NCBI GenBank assembly: GCA_002433335.1
Contig: DJHY01000241.1
Location: 1-19,847, forward strand
Direction of reading: 5' to 3'
DNA length: 19,847 nucleotides
Origin: Rhodospirillaceae bacterium UBA6608
GTDB taxonomy: Bacteria; Pseudomonadota; Alphaproteobacteria; Rhodospirillales_A; Casp-alpha2
Position 1 is the first letter of the stretch; the number at the start of each line of letters is the position of its first letter. Positions 5,707-13,032 of the stretch are shown here, piece after piece. The position numbers and the translations under genes were made by a program. Under the pieces are notes generated by a model that ran no database searches, was not told the DNA's origin, and was given only the letters and a program-made list of their open reading frames with translations.

Positions 5707-6861
5707 TTACATATCGTCGCCGATTCCCCGGCGGCCGACCATGACGTCGCGGTGAATCCATACCCCCATCAACAAGCCGAAACCGAACAGCAAGGTCAGC
5801 ATCGCCGTACCGCCATAGGAAATCAGCGGCAGGGGCACACCGACCACGGGAACCAGCCCCATGACCATCGCCATGTTGATGAAGACATAAAGGAAGAAGG
5901 TGGCGGTGATGCCGATTCCGACCAGGCGGCCGAACTGGGTCCGGCAGCGCACGCTGATCGCCAGGCAATAGACCAGGATCACCATATAGAGGCCCAGCAG
6001 CGCCAAGCCGCCGACAAGGCCGAATTCCTCGGCCAACATGGTGAAGATGAAGTCGGTCTGCATTTCCGGCAGGAAGTTCAGGTGGCTCTGCGTGCCTTGC
6101 AGGAAGCCCTTGCCGAAGATGCCGCCGGAGCCGAAGGCGATCTTGGATTGGATGATGTGATAGCCCGAGCCGAGCGGGTCGTTTTCCGGATTTAGGAAGG
6201 TCAGAACCCGCTGTTTCTGATAATCGCGCAGGAACTGCCAGGCAATGGGCGCGGCGGCGATGCCGCAGCCGCCGACGATCAGGAATTTCCAGATTCGCAC
6301 CCCGGCGGCGAAGAAAATCACCGCCCCGGCGATGATCAGCATCAGCGCCGTGCCCAAATCCGGCTGGCGCAGGACCAGGGCCGCCGGTACGGCGATCAGG
6401 AACAACGGGACGACCAGCTGCGACATGCGGCGGACGTCTTCGATCGACCGCCCATGGAAATAGCGCGCCAGAGCCAGGACCAGGGCGATCTTCATCAATT
6501 CCGAAGGTTGCAGGCCGAAATACCCCAGGTCGAGCCAGCGCTGCGCGCCCTTGCCGACCTCGCCCATGACCTCGACCGCGAACAAAAGCGCCACCGTCGC
6601 CAGATAAAACACATAGGCGTATTTCAGCCAGAGCCGGATATCGATCAACGCGACGGTGATCAGCACCGCCATGCCGACGGCGAAACGCACCATCTGACGC
6701 GAGGCCCAGGGATCGATATTCCCGCCCGCCGCAGAATACAACATGGCGAAGCCGACCGAGGCCGTGGCCCCCAGCAGCAGGATGAACAGCCAATGCATCT
6801 GCCACAGCTTCTGGCGAAGCGTGAAACTGGGCGGGTTAAGGGCGTCTTCACGAACGGCCAT
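5707..6861 (-). CDS. rodA: Peptidoglycan glycosyltransferase RodA (SEDS family)
   Basis: Polymerises lipid II into glycan strands during lateral wall growth, paired with PBP2 in the elongasome at the inner membrane. The 384-aa protein has about ten hydrophobic segments and SEDS signatures: FGLQPSELMK, RQPDLGTALM, FLPEMQTDFIF with the Asp needed for glycan polymerisation, GYHIIQSKIAFGSGG, and PLPLISYGGTA near the end. Length is normal. ATG 6861 follows the mrdA stop by three bases, with AGGGA inside the end of mrdA, so translation is probably coupled. It is the last gene of mreC-mreD-mrdA-rodA. Confidence 0.96.
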   Translation of the reverse strand: MAVREDALNPPSFTLRQKLWQMHWLFILLLGATASVGFAMLYSAAGGNIDPWASRQMVRFAVGMAVLITVALIDIRLWLKYAYVFYLATVALLFAVEVMGEVGKGAQRWLDLGYFGLQPSELMKIALVLALARYFHGRSIEDVRRMSQLVVPLFLIAVPAALVLRQPDLGTALMLIIAGAVIFFAAGVRIWKFLIVGGCGIAAAPIAWQFLRDYQKQRVLTFLNPENDPLGSGYHIIQSKIAFGSGGIFGKGFLQGTQSHLNFLPEMQTDFIFTMLAEEFGLVGGLALLGLYMVILVYCLAISVRCRTQFGRLVGIGITATFFLYVFINMAMVMGLVPVVGVPLPLISYGGTAMLTLLFGFGLLMGVWIHRDVMVGRRGIGDDM

Positions 6862-6864
6862 GGC

Positions 6865-8826
6865 TTATCCCTGATGTTCCCGGTTGGTTTGCACCACCGC
6901 GCGCAAGGTCTCTTCCCCGGACGGCGACGCGGCGTCCGGCGTGTTGGATGCGGTCTGGCTTCCTGCAGTCGGACCGATCGGCAGGTCGCGGGCGGATTTA
7001 CGGCGCTGGGCCGTCAACAGAATATCGTGGGCGATGGGAGCGGCAACGCTTGACCCGCCGCCACCGTGTTCGACCACGACCGCCACGGCATAGCGCGGAT
7101 TGTCCGCCGGCGCGAAACCAACGAACAGCGCGTGATCGCGTTCTTCCCAGGGCAGGTCTTCGTTCTTCAACACGCCCTGTTCGCGCTCGGCCTTGGTGAT
7201 GCGGCGAACCTGAACCGTCCCGGTCTTACCGCCCATGGCGTAGCCGGCCTCGGTAATGGCCGAGCGATGGGCCGTGCCGTGGGGCGTGTTGACCACCTCG
7301 GTCATGGCGTCGCGGACGATCGCCAGGTTGCGGGGGTTGACCCCGATCTGCGGAAATTCATGATGCTCGGGCACCGCATGGACACCCGTGGTGCTGACCG
7401 ATTTGGTCAACTGCGGCGACACGGCGAAACCACCGTTGACCAATCGCGCCGTCATCACCGCCAACTGCAGCGGCGTCACCAGGACATAGCCCTGCCCGAT
7501 CCCGGCCAAAAGCGTTTCGCCCTGATGCCAAGACTGATTTCGGGCTTCGCGTTTCCAGGCCTTGGTCGGAATCAGCCCCGGCTTTTCGCCCGGCAGATCC
7601 AAGCCCGTTCCCTCACCCAGGCCGAAGCGATGCGCCATTTCGGCGATCCGGTCGATCCCGACCCGGCGGGCGACTTCGTAGAAATACACGTCGCAAGATT
7701 GGGCGATAGCGCTTGTCACATCGACCAGACCATGGCCGTGCTTTTTCCAGCAATGGAACTTGGAATCGCCCAGCTCCATGAACCCTTCGCAATAGACCTT
7801 GCCGGTGGGCGAGATCACGCCCCGCTCCAGCGCCGTCAAGGCAACCAGCATCTTGAAGCACGACCCCGGCGAATAGCGGCCCGCAATGACCTTGTTCGAC
7901 AAGGGCGCGGCAGGGCTGTTGATCAGGGAATTCCATTCGTCGACGCCCAGGCCCCGGTTGAAGTCGTTGGGGTCGAAGCTGGGGTGCGAGACCATGGCCA
8001 GCACGTCGCCGGAATGCACGTCCAGCACAATCGCGGAGGCGCTGACTTCATCAGCCAGGCGTTTCGAGACTTCCTGTTGCAGGCCGACATCGATGGTCAT
8101 CCGGACCTCGGCGCCGGGCAGGCCTTCGCGCCGGTTCAATTCGCGGATCACCCGCCCGTAAGCATTGACCTCGACCTCGGACGAGCCGCCGGAGCCGCGC
8201 AGGCTCAGATCGTGGACTTTCTCGATCCCAGCCTTGCCGGTACGGAAGCCTGGAAGCTCCAACAACCGGTCGCCGGTTTTTTCCCGCTCGCTGACCGCCG
8301 AGACATAACCCAATACATGGGCCAGATCGTTGGCATAGGGATAGAAGCGGCTTTGCCCTTCGTCGATCATCACGCCTGGCAGGTCCGGGGCATTGACCTC
8401 GATCCGCGCCACGTCTTCCCATTCCAGGTTTTCGCGCAGGGTGACCGGGACGAACGACCGGTTGCGCTTCACTTCCTTGAGGATACGGCGGCGTTCGCCC
8501 ATGGTCATCGGCACGATCTCGTGCAGCAGGTCCAGGGCGCCGTCGACACCCAGGCCGCGCGTGTCCTCGGACACCAGCATGACGCGGTAATTCTGTTTAT
8601 TGTCGGCGACGGGAATGCCGAAGCGGTCGACGATCCGCCCCCGCGGCGGCGCCAACAGACGCAGGCTGATGCGGTTTTCGTCGGCCAGCATCTTGTACTG
8701 CTCGGCCTTGACGACCTGCAGATAGTACATCCGCCCGGCCAACATGGAGACCAACACCAGCTTGCCGCCGACCAGCATCACCGTGCGGCGGGCGAAAAGC
8801 TTCTGACGTTCTTGATCCCCATGCAT
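6865..8826 (-). CDS. mrdA: Penicillin-binding protein 2 (peptidoglycan D,D-transpeptidase)
   Basis: Cross-links peptidoglycan during elongation, anchored in the inner membrane and acting in the periplasm with RodA and MreC. The 653-aa protein has an N-terminal anchor (about 14-37), a PBP dimer/pedestal region (60-240) and a transpeptidase domain with SxxK as SCFK (nucleophile Ser322), SCD at 377-379 and KTG at 534-536. The segment 346-366 (Cys346, Asp354, His358, Cys359) resembles the zinc site near the active centre described for enterobacterial PBP2. The nucleophile motif is SCFK rather than the commoner STFK. The C-terminal tail after about residue 605 is low-complexity. ATG 8826 is four bases after the mreD stop. 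Confidence 0.96.
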   Translation of the reverse strand: MHGDQERQKLFARRTVMLVGGKLVLVSMLAGRMYYLQVVKAEQYKMLADENRISLRLLAPPRGRIVDRFGIPVADNKQNYRVMLVSEDTRGLGVDGALDLLHEIVPMTMGERRRILKEVKRNRSFVPVTLRENLEWEDVARIEVNAPDLPGVMIDEGQSRFYPYANDLAHVLGYVSAVSEREKTGDRLLELPGFRTGKAGIEKVHDLSLRGSGGSSEVEVNAYGRVIRELNRREGLPGAEVRMTIDVGLQQEVSKRLADEVSASAIVLDVHSGDVLAMVSHPSFDPNDFNRGLGVDEWNSLINSPAAPLSNKVIAGRYSPGSCFKMLVALTALERGVISPTGKVYCEGFMELGDSKFHCWKKHGHGLVDVTSAIAQSCDVYFYEVARRVGIDRIAEMAHRFGLGEGTGLDLPGEKPGLIPTKAWKREARNQSWHQGETLLAGIGQGYVLVTPLQLAVMTARLVNGGFAVSPQLTKSVSTTGVHAVPEHHEFPQIGVNPRNLAIVRDAMTEVVNTPHGTAHRSAITEAGYAMGGKTGTVQVRRITKAEREQGVLKNEDLPWEERDHALFVGFAPADNPRYAVAVVVEHGGGGSSVAAPIAHDILLTAQRRKSARDLPIGPTAGSQTASNTPDAASPSGEETLRAVVQTNREHQG

Positions 8827-8830
8827 GGCG

Positions 8831-9346
8831 TCAATCCAACTTCAAGAACGCCTGCTGCCAGCGCGAGAAGAAGAACACCAGCAGCGGGAATGTGGCGACG
8901 GTCAAAACGTATTGGAAGGCAATCGCATCGGCGGCGAACAACGTGACGTAGAACGCCGACAGCAAAAGCCAGCTCAACATCGCCGCCCCCGCACCGACCA
9001 GACCGAACCCCAGCCAGTGCACGAAAAACGATTTACCCATGAAAAACTTATGCTGAAACAGCACCACGCCCTGCACCGCCAGGAAGATCAAGGCATGCAG
9101 GCCGAACGGCGCGCCGCTAAGGCCGTCCTGAAACAGGCCGATCAAGAACACCGCCAGGGCAGGCATCAGATGCGGGCGATGGATCGACCAATGGAACACA
9201 GCAATCAGCGGCAGCAACGGCACGACCCGCGCGATCCCGGGAACATGGGTGGGAACGACGTTGAGAATAACCAGCAAGAGCGTGAGCGCGACCGGGGTCA
9301 GGTTGCGAGCGAAGGCATCCAGACGCTGCCAGAATGTCGGTCTCAT
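8831..9346 (-). CDS. mreD: Rod shape-determining protein MreD
   Basis: A 171-aa integral membrane component of the elongasome. It is almost wholly hydrophobic with about five membrane segments, and contains FLIGLFQDGLSGAPFGLHAL, which matches the family's conserved Asp-Gly-Leu-x-Gly-x-Pro-Phe-Gly pattern. Its start overlaps the mreC stop by four bases (ATGA), indicating translational coupling. The identification rests on this motif, the topology and its place between mreC and mrdA. Confidence 0.92.
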   Translation of the reverse strand: MRPTFWQRLDAFARNLTPVALTLLLVILNVVPTHVPGIARVVPLLPLIAVFHWSIHRPHLMPALAVFLIGLFQDGLSGAPFGLHALIFLAVQGVVLFQHKFFMGKSFFVHWLGFGLVGAGAAMLSWLLLSAFYVTLFAADAIAFQYVLTVATFPLLVFFFSRWQQAFLKLD

Positions 9347-10224
9347 TGTCTGGTACCGTCGCCTCCGGCGGCGCGCTGCGGCAGTTGCAGAATGCCGCTC
9401 ATGCCGAAGTTCAAAATGCGGACGTATTCCAGGCGCGATAGATCGGCGTAAGGCTGGATGATCAAGCCGCCCTCGCCTACCGCACTGACCTGCCCGACCC
9501 GCAGGCCCGGCGGAAACACCCCGGCATGCCCCGAGGTCACGACGTTGTCACCCACGGAAACGACCGCGCCGGGCGGCAGCCAGGTCAGGCGCGGCTTGGC
9601 CTGGTTGGCGCCGGCCATGATGGCGCGGGTCCGGGTCGGGTCGACCAAGACCGGAATCTTCGCGTTGATATCGGTCAGCAACAGCACCCGGGCAGACCGG
9701 CTGCCGACATCGATCACCCGGCCGACCAGACCGTCGGCGGTCACTGCGGCCTGGCCTTTCTGCACCCCGTCGCGGGCCCCGGCGTTGACGATCACGCTTT
9801 GCGAAAATGCACCGCCCGTATCAGCGATGACCCGCGCGGTCACGAAGCTGGCCCCCTGTTCGGGGATGACGTTCAATTGTTCCTTGAGCAGCCGATTTTC
9901 GGCCTCGAGCTTTTCCGCCACGGACTTCCAATGAAGCAGCCGTGCGCGCTCTTCAGTCAGGCGGGCGTTTTCATCGTACAGGTTCTTCATCGCCTGGACT
10001 TCGTCGACCCCGCGATTGACCGCCTCGAGCGGCCGCGAGATGACATCCAGGATCGGTGCGATGGCGTCGGTCATGTGGGTGCGGGCGCGTTCGACCAGGA
10101 TCGTATCGACCTTGGCCAGCATCATCAGGGCGAACGCCACCACCACCAGCCCGATATAGGCGAAGCGGTGGGCGAAATTCCGGATCGGCTGCGCGACCCG
10201 CGAGAACGAATGAGGTTCTTTCAC
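9343..10224 (-). CDS. mreC: Rod shape-determining protein MreC
   Basis: A bitopic inner-membrane protein whose periplasmic part activates PBP2-RodA. The 293-aa product has a cytoplasmic N-terminus, one membrane helix (about 22-42), a coiled coil (about 75-110, LYDENARLTEERARL and AEKLEAENRLLKEQL) and the beta-rich MreC core, including VIVNAGARDGVQKGQ, GLVGRVIDVG and VVTSGHAGVFPPGLRVGQV. GTG 10224 was chosen because AGGAAGGA stands nine bases upstream and the product then starts MKEPHSFSRVAQPIR; GTG 10260 is an in-frame alternative. Here it is the first gene of the operon, whereas in most bacteria mreB precedes it directly; it therefore needs its own promoter. A CtrA-type box lies about 120 bp upstream. 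Confidence 0.94.
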   Translation of the reverse strand: MKEPHSFSRVAQPIRNFAHRFAYIGLVVVAFALMMLAKVDTILVERARTHMTDAIAPILDVISRPLEAVNRGVDEVQAMKNLYDENARLTEERARLLHWKSVAEKLEAENRLLKEQLNVIPEQGASFVTARVIADTGGAFSQSVIVNAGARDGVQKGQAAVTADGLVGRVIDVGSRSARVLLLTDINAKIPVLVDPTRTRAIMAGANQAKPRLTWLPPGAVVSVGDNVVTSGHAGVFPPGLRVGQVSAVGEGGLIIQPYADLSRLEYVRILNFGMSGILQLPQRAAGGDGTRQ

Positions 10225-10340
10225 CCCAGGATGTCCTTCCTGCCCGAATCCATACCGCACGTCCCGCGACCGGCCCCCAACGGCCGACCACAGGTCCGCA
10301 TTACCCGACCTCCCCTTAGCGTATTTTTTCGCTTATTAGC

Positions 10341-10356
10341 GTTAATCCACAGTTAA
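10341..10356 (-). promoter_or_regulatory. CtrA-type binding site upstream of mreC
   Basis: On the minus strand the sequence is TTAACTGTGGATTAAC, an exact match to the alphaproteobacterial CtrA consensus TTAA-N7-TTAAC. It lies in the 254-bp non-coding gap between the stand-alone REC gene and mreC. The surrounding AT-rich text (10318-10345) carries two ACGCTAA repeats and TAATAA, which could belong to the mreC promoter. Functional control by CtrA is inferred. Confidence 0.5.
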
Positions 10357-10478
10357 TGACGGGTAACGCCATTCGCGAGAAAAAACAACCGTTTAAAGCG
10401 GAAATCTAAGAGAAAGAATGGGCATGGCGCATTCACTGTTCCTTGCATGCGCGGCCCATCCCGACGGCAGGATCGGGT

Positions 10479-10898
10479 TTACCTTGCGCGATCCCGTGCA
10501 TGGACAACCCGCCCCAAATGCTCGGCCACGCGTTCCTGGACGAAGTGATACAGGCGCAAGGCGTCGCAAGGCTTGGCGATAAACGTGTGCGAACAATCGG
10601 TCAGCGTATAGGTCGTCAAGGCATCGAACTTGTCGGAAAAGGCGATCCGCAACGTCTCGGGATAGCGCTCTGCAAATCGACGCAACAAGTCGCCGCCACG
10701 CATATTGGGCATGCGCATGTCCGTTATCACCACATCTAGTGGCCTTAGCTTTGCAGTCATCAACGCTTCCGCAGCATCCTGGGCGAAAGAGATATCCCAT
10801 TCCGCAGCGTATCGCCGAAGCCCTCGGCGCAATCCATCCAGCACCGAGACATCGTCATCAACGATCAACACCCGGGTTTTGCGAGCAAGCTTGCTCAT
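10479..10898 (-). CDS. Stand-alone response-regulator receiver (REC) protein
   Basis: A 139-aa single-domain receiver. It shows VLIVDDD (acidic pocket), VVITDMRMP with phospho-acceptor Asp60, Ser88 at the switch position in IAFSDKFD, and the Lys109 block IAKPC; there is no output domain. Such proteins act as phosphate sinks, connectors or binding-only regulators. ATG 10898 was chosen over 10946 because AAGGA lies at good distance and the domain begins directly after it. It follows the REC-PAS-LuxR gene by 100 bp on the same strand, so the two are probably one transcript. The Lys-Pro-Cys ending of the receiver core is shared by all four receivers in this locus, pointing to duplication or a common partner kinase. 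Confidence 0.9.
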   Translation of the reverse strand: MSKLARKTRVLIVDDDVSVLDGLRRGLRRYAAEWDISFAQDAAEALMTAKLRPLDVVITDMRMPNMRGGDLLRRFAERYPETLRIAFSDKFDALTTYTLTDCSHTFIAKPCDALRLYHFVQERVAEHLGRVVHARDRAR

Positions 10899-10998
10899 GC
10901 CACGTCCTTTCCTGTCGCGAGACATAAACCGCCGGCAGGAAAGCAATTTTCACGCCACCGCCCGGCAGACGCCGGTTTGGCGCCAGTCCAGGTTGCCG

Positions 10999-12000
10999 TT
11001 ACACCGCCGTCGGCGACGTCAGGATCAAATTGACCAACTCCGCCTGTCGGCTTGTGCCCGTTTTGGAAAATATTTGCTTCAGATAGGTCCGCACGGTCCC
11101 GACCGTCAGATTCATATCCGTGGCGGCTTCTTCGGGGGTCGCTCCTTGCGCAATGGCGGCGGCGACGCGGGATTCCTGATCTGTCAGGCCGAAGATCCGC
11201 GCCACGACCGCGGGCGAGACCGCCGGGGGCGTTTCAGGATCGGTCACGAACAAGATTACCAACGGCTCGTCTCTTTCGCCGTTTTCGGCGGCCATTGCCT
11301 CGGCCCGTAGCGACAAGGGCCGCGCCATCGATGGGCGTTCGATCGCCAAGCCTTGGGCCGCGCCGCTGGCGTCACCATTGGCCAGAGCCTTGATGACCCG
11401 ATGAAGTTCCGCCGTATCGTCCGGATCGGCGGCACGAAGAACTTGCTCATGGCCGAGCACCAACCCGTCGCGGGCCGTCACCATGGCGGCTCCGCGTGGG
11501 TTCATAAAAGCCAAGCGGGCCGCCCCATCGACCACCACCACACCGATGGGCAGGCGGCTCAACGCGGCCTCGCCGATACCGGCCCGGCCGGCGGCCCCGA
11601 AAGCATCCGCATTCACACGGCGCCGACGCTCCAACAGCGCTGCCTTGACCCCTTCCGCCAACAAGTCGGCCGGGCAGGGCTTGGTATAGAACCGAAACAC
11701 CCCGGCCTCATTGATCGCATCGATGGCCTTGGCCAGATCGGCCGTCCCGGTCAGCATGATCACCTGTGTCGAAGGGGCTTTCTCCCGCACGGCCTTCGCC
11801 AGTTCCAACCCAGACATTTTCGGCATCTGCAGATCGGAGACGACCACGTCGAACGGCGCGCTGGCAAAGCGCGCGCAAGCCGCCTGCGGATCGGACATGA
11901 AGGCCATATCCCAGTGGTCCGCATGGCGTTTCAGCATGCGTTTCAGGGCATCTAACACCAGCGGCTCGTCATCGACGAACAGAATCCGATCCATTTCCAT
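10999..12000 (-). CDS. REC-PAS-LuxR transcriptional response regulator
   Basis: A 333-aa three-domain regulator. The receiver (about 5-122) has ILFVDDE, VVVSDLQMP with Asp56, MLTGTAD and YTKPC. A PAS-like segment follows (about 147-255; LPIGVVVVDGAARLAFMNPR). The C-terminal LuxR/FixJ helix-turn-helix (about 268-328) contains GLTDQESRVAAAIAQGATPE and TVGTVRTYLKQIFSKTGTS. It should bind DNA when phosphorylated and is the only obvious transcriptional output of the locus. The start may be ATG 12000 or ATG 11994; neither has a strong ribosome-binding site. It is divergent from the PhnD-like gene across 165 bp, so it may regulate that operon. Confidence 0.93.
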   Translation of the reverse strand: MEMDRILFVDDEPLVLDALKRMLKRHADHWDMAFMSDPQAACARFASAPFDVVVSDLQMPKMSGLELAKAVREKAPSTQVIMLTGTADLAKAIDAINEAGVFRFYTKPCPADLLAEGVKAALLERRRRVNADAFGAAGRAGIGEAALSRLPIGVVVVDGAARLAFMNPRGAAMVTARDGLVLGHEQVLRAADPDDTAELHRVIKALANGDASGAAQGLAIERPSMARPLSLRAEAMAAENGERDEPLVILFVTDPETPPAVSPAVVARIFGLTDQESRVAAAIAQGATPEEAATDMNLTVGTVRTYLKQIFSKTGTSRQAELVNLILTSPTAV

Positions 12001-12165
12001 GCGACGCTGCCTAAAGGGAAAACAACGGAATTCAGTCTGATTTTAGCCCGTCAAAAGCCGGATAGAAAACGTTTCAACGCGCCCTCCCCAAACGGGGATG
12101 TGGCAGGCATTCGCGGCCTGATACCCCTGGATCATCGCTGGAAATGATCTCTACGGGAGTCCGCC
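12001..12165. promoter_or_regulatory. Divergent control region between the two signalling operons
   Basis: This 165-bp gap must drive both directions. It contains an inverted repeat GATCAT (12130-12135) and ATGATC (12144-12149) with an 8-bp spacer close to the PhnD-like start, and a small hairpin TCCCC/GGGGA (12085-12098). The first is a candidate LuxR-type operator. No clear sigma-70 boxes were found. Confidence 0.35.
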
Positions 12166-13032
12166 ATGCAGCGCCTGATCTCAAGCCTAGCCATCGTCTG
12201 CGCCTTTACCTACGCCGTCGCGGCGAAAGAAACATCCGCCGCCGAAAAGCAACGGGACATTCTGTTCGGAATCGTGCCGCAACAATCGGCGACCCGATTG
12301 GCGCAGATTTGGATTCCGATCATGAACCGGCTGTCGCAGGAAACCGGCCTGCCGATCCGCTTCGCCACGACCAAGGATATCCCGACGTTCGAAAAGTGCC
12401 TGGCAAAGGGCGCTTACGAACTGGCGTACATGAACCCCTACCACTACACGGTGTTTCATACGCAATCCGGCTACCGTGCATTTGCCCATCAGGCGGCCAA
12501 ACGCCTTCAGGGCTTGATCGTCGTGCGGGCCGATTCTCCGGCCCACAAACTGGCCGACCTGAATGGCCAGGCCTTCGCCTTTCCTTCACCCGCCGCTTTC
12601 GGGGCGAGCGTCCTGCCCCAAGCCGAAATGCGGTCCCAAAAAATCGAGCATGAAACGAAGTACGTGAAATCCCACGACAGCGTCTATCGCTCGGTCGCAG
12701 CGGGCATCTATGCCGCGGGCGGCGGTGTCAAACGAACCTTCAACAGCATTCCGGAAGACCTGCGCAAACAGTTGCGGGTGATCTATCGGACCGACGCCTA
12801 TACCCCGCATGCCTTTGCCGCATCGCCGGCGCTGTCGGACAACGACCTGCAAACAATCGCCACGGCGTTCATCAACGTCATCGGCTCCGACCCCAAGTTG
12901 ATGAAGCCCCTGGGCATGGCGGGACTGGTCGCTGCCGAAGACTCGAACTGGAACGACGTTCGCGCCCTGGGCCTGACTGAACAACAGACGGAAATTGCCG
13001 AAACGGGAGACGTGACATGTCGTTCCGATTGA
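12166..13032 (+). CDS. PhnD-like periplasmic substrate-binding protein
   Basis: A 288-aa periplasmic binding protein of the phosphate/phosphite/phosphonate type. It has an N-terminal signal peptide (about 1-26, ending near SAAEKQ), then DILFGIVPQQSATRLAQIWI, the ligand-pocket stretch YELAYMNPYHYTVFH, VRADSPAHKLADLNGQAFAF and a SHDSVYRSVAAGIYAAGGG hinge region. GGGAG precedes ATG 12166 at good spacing. No ABC permease or ATPase is nearby; instead its 3' end overlaps the kinase start by 16 bases. It therefore probably binds a small anion or other ligand and presents it to the kinase's periplasmic domain rather than feeding transport. The ligand cannot be read from sequence. Confidence 0.88.
   Translation: MQRLISSLAIVCAFTYAVAAKETSAAEKQRDILFGIVPQQSATRLAQIWIPIMNRLSQETGLPIRFATTKDIPTFEKCLAKGAYELAYMNPYHYTVFHTQSGYRAFAHQAAKRLQGLIVVRADSPAHKLADLNGQAFAFPSPAAFGASVLPQAEMRSQKIEHETKYVKSHDSVYRSVAAGIYAAGGGVKRTFNSIPEDLRKQLRVIYRTDAYTPHAFAASPALSDNDLQTIATAFINVIGSDPKLMKPLGMAGLVAAEDSNWNDVRALGLTEQQTEIAETGDVTCRSD

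Noticed and set aside
5630..6805. A 391-codon minus-strand frame over rodA
   Set aside because: It is an out-of-frame reading of rodA; the rodA frame has the SEDS motifs and membrane helices.
7066..8946. A 626-codon plus-strand frame
   Set aside because: It is antisense to mrdA, with composition typical of the opposite strand of a GC-rich gene; the PBP2 motifs settle the coding strand.
12144..12653. A 169-codon plus-strand frame over the PhnD-like gene
   Set aside because: The overlapping frame has a signal peptide and periplasmic-binding-protein motifs.
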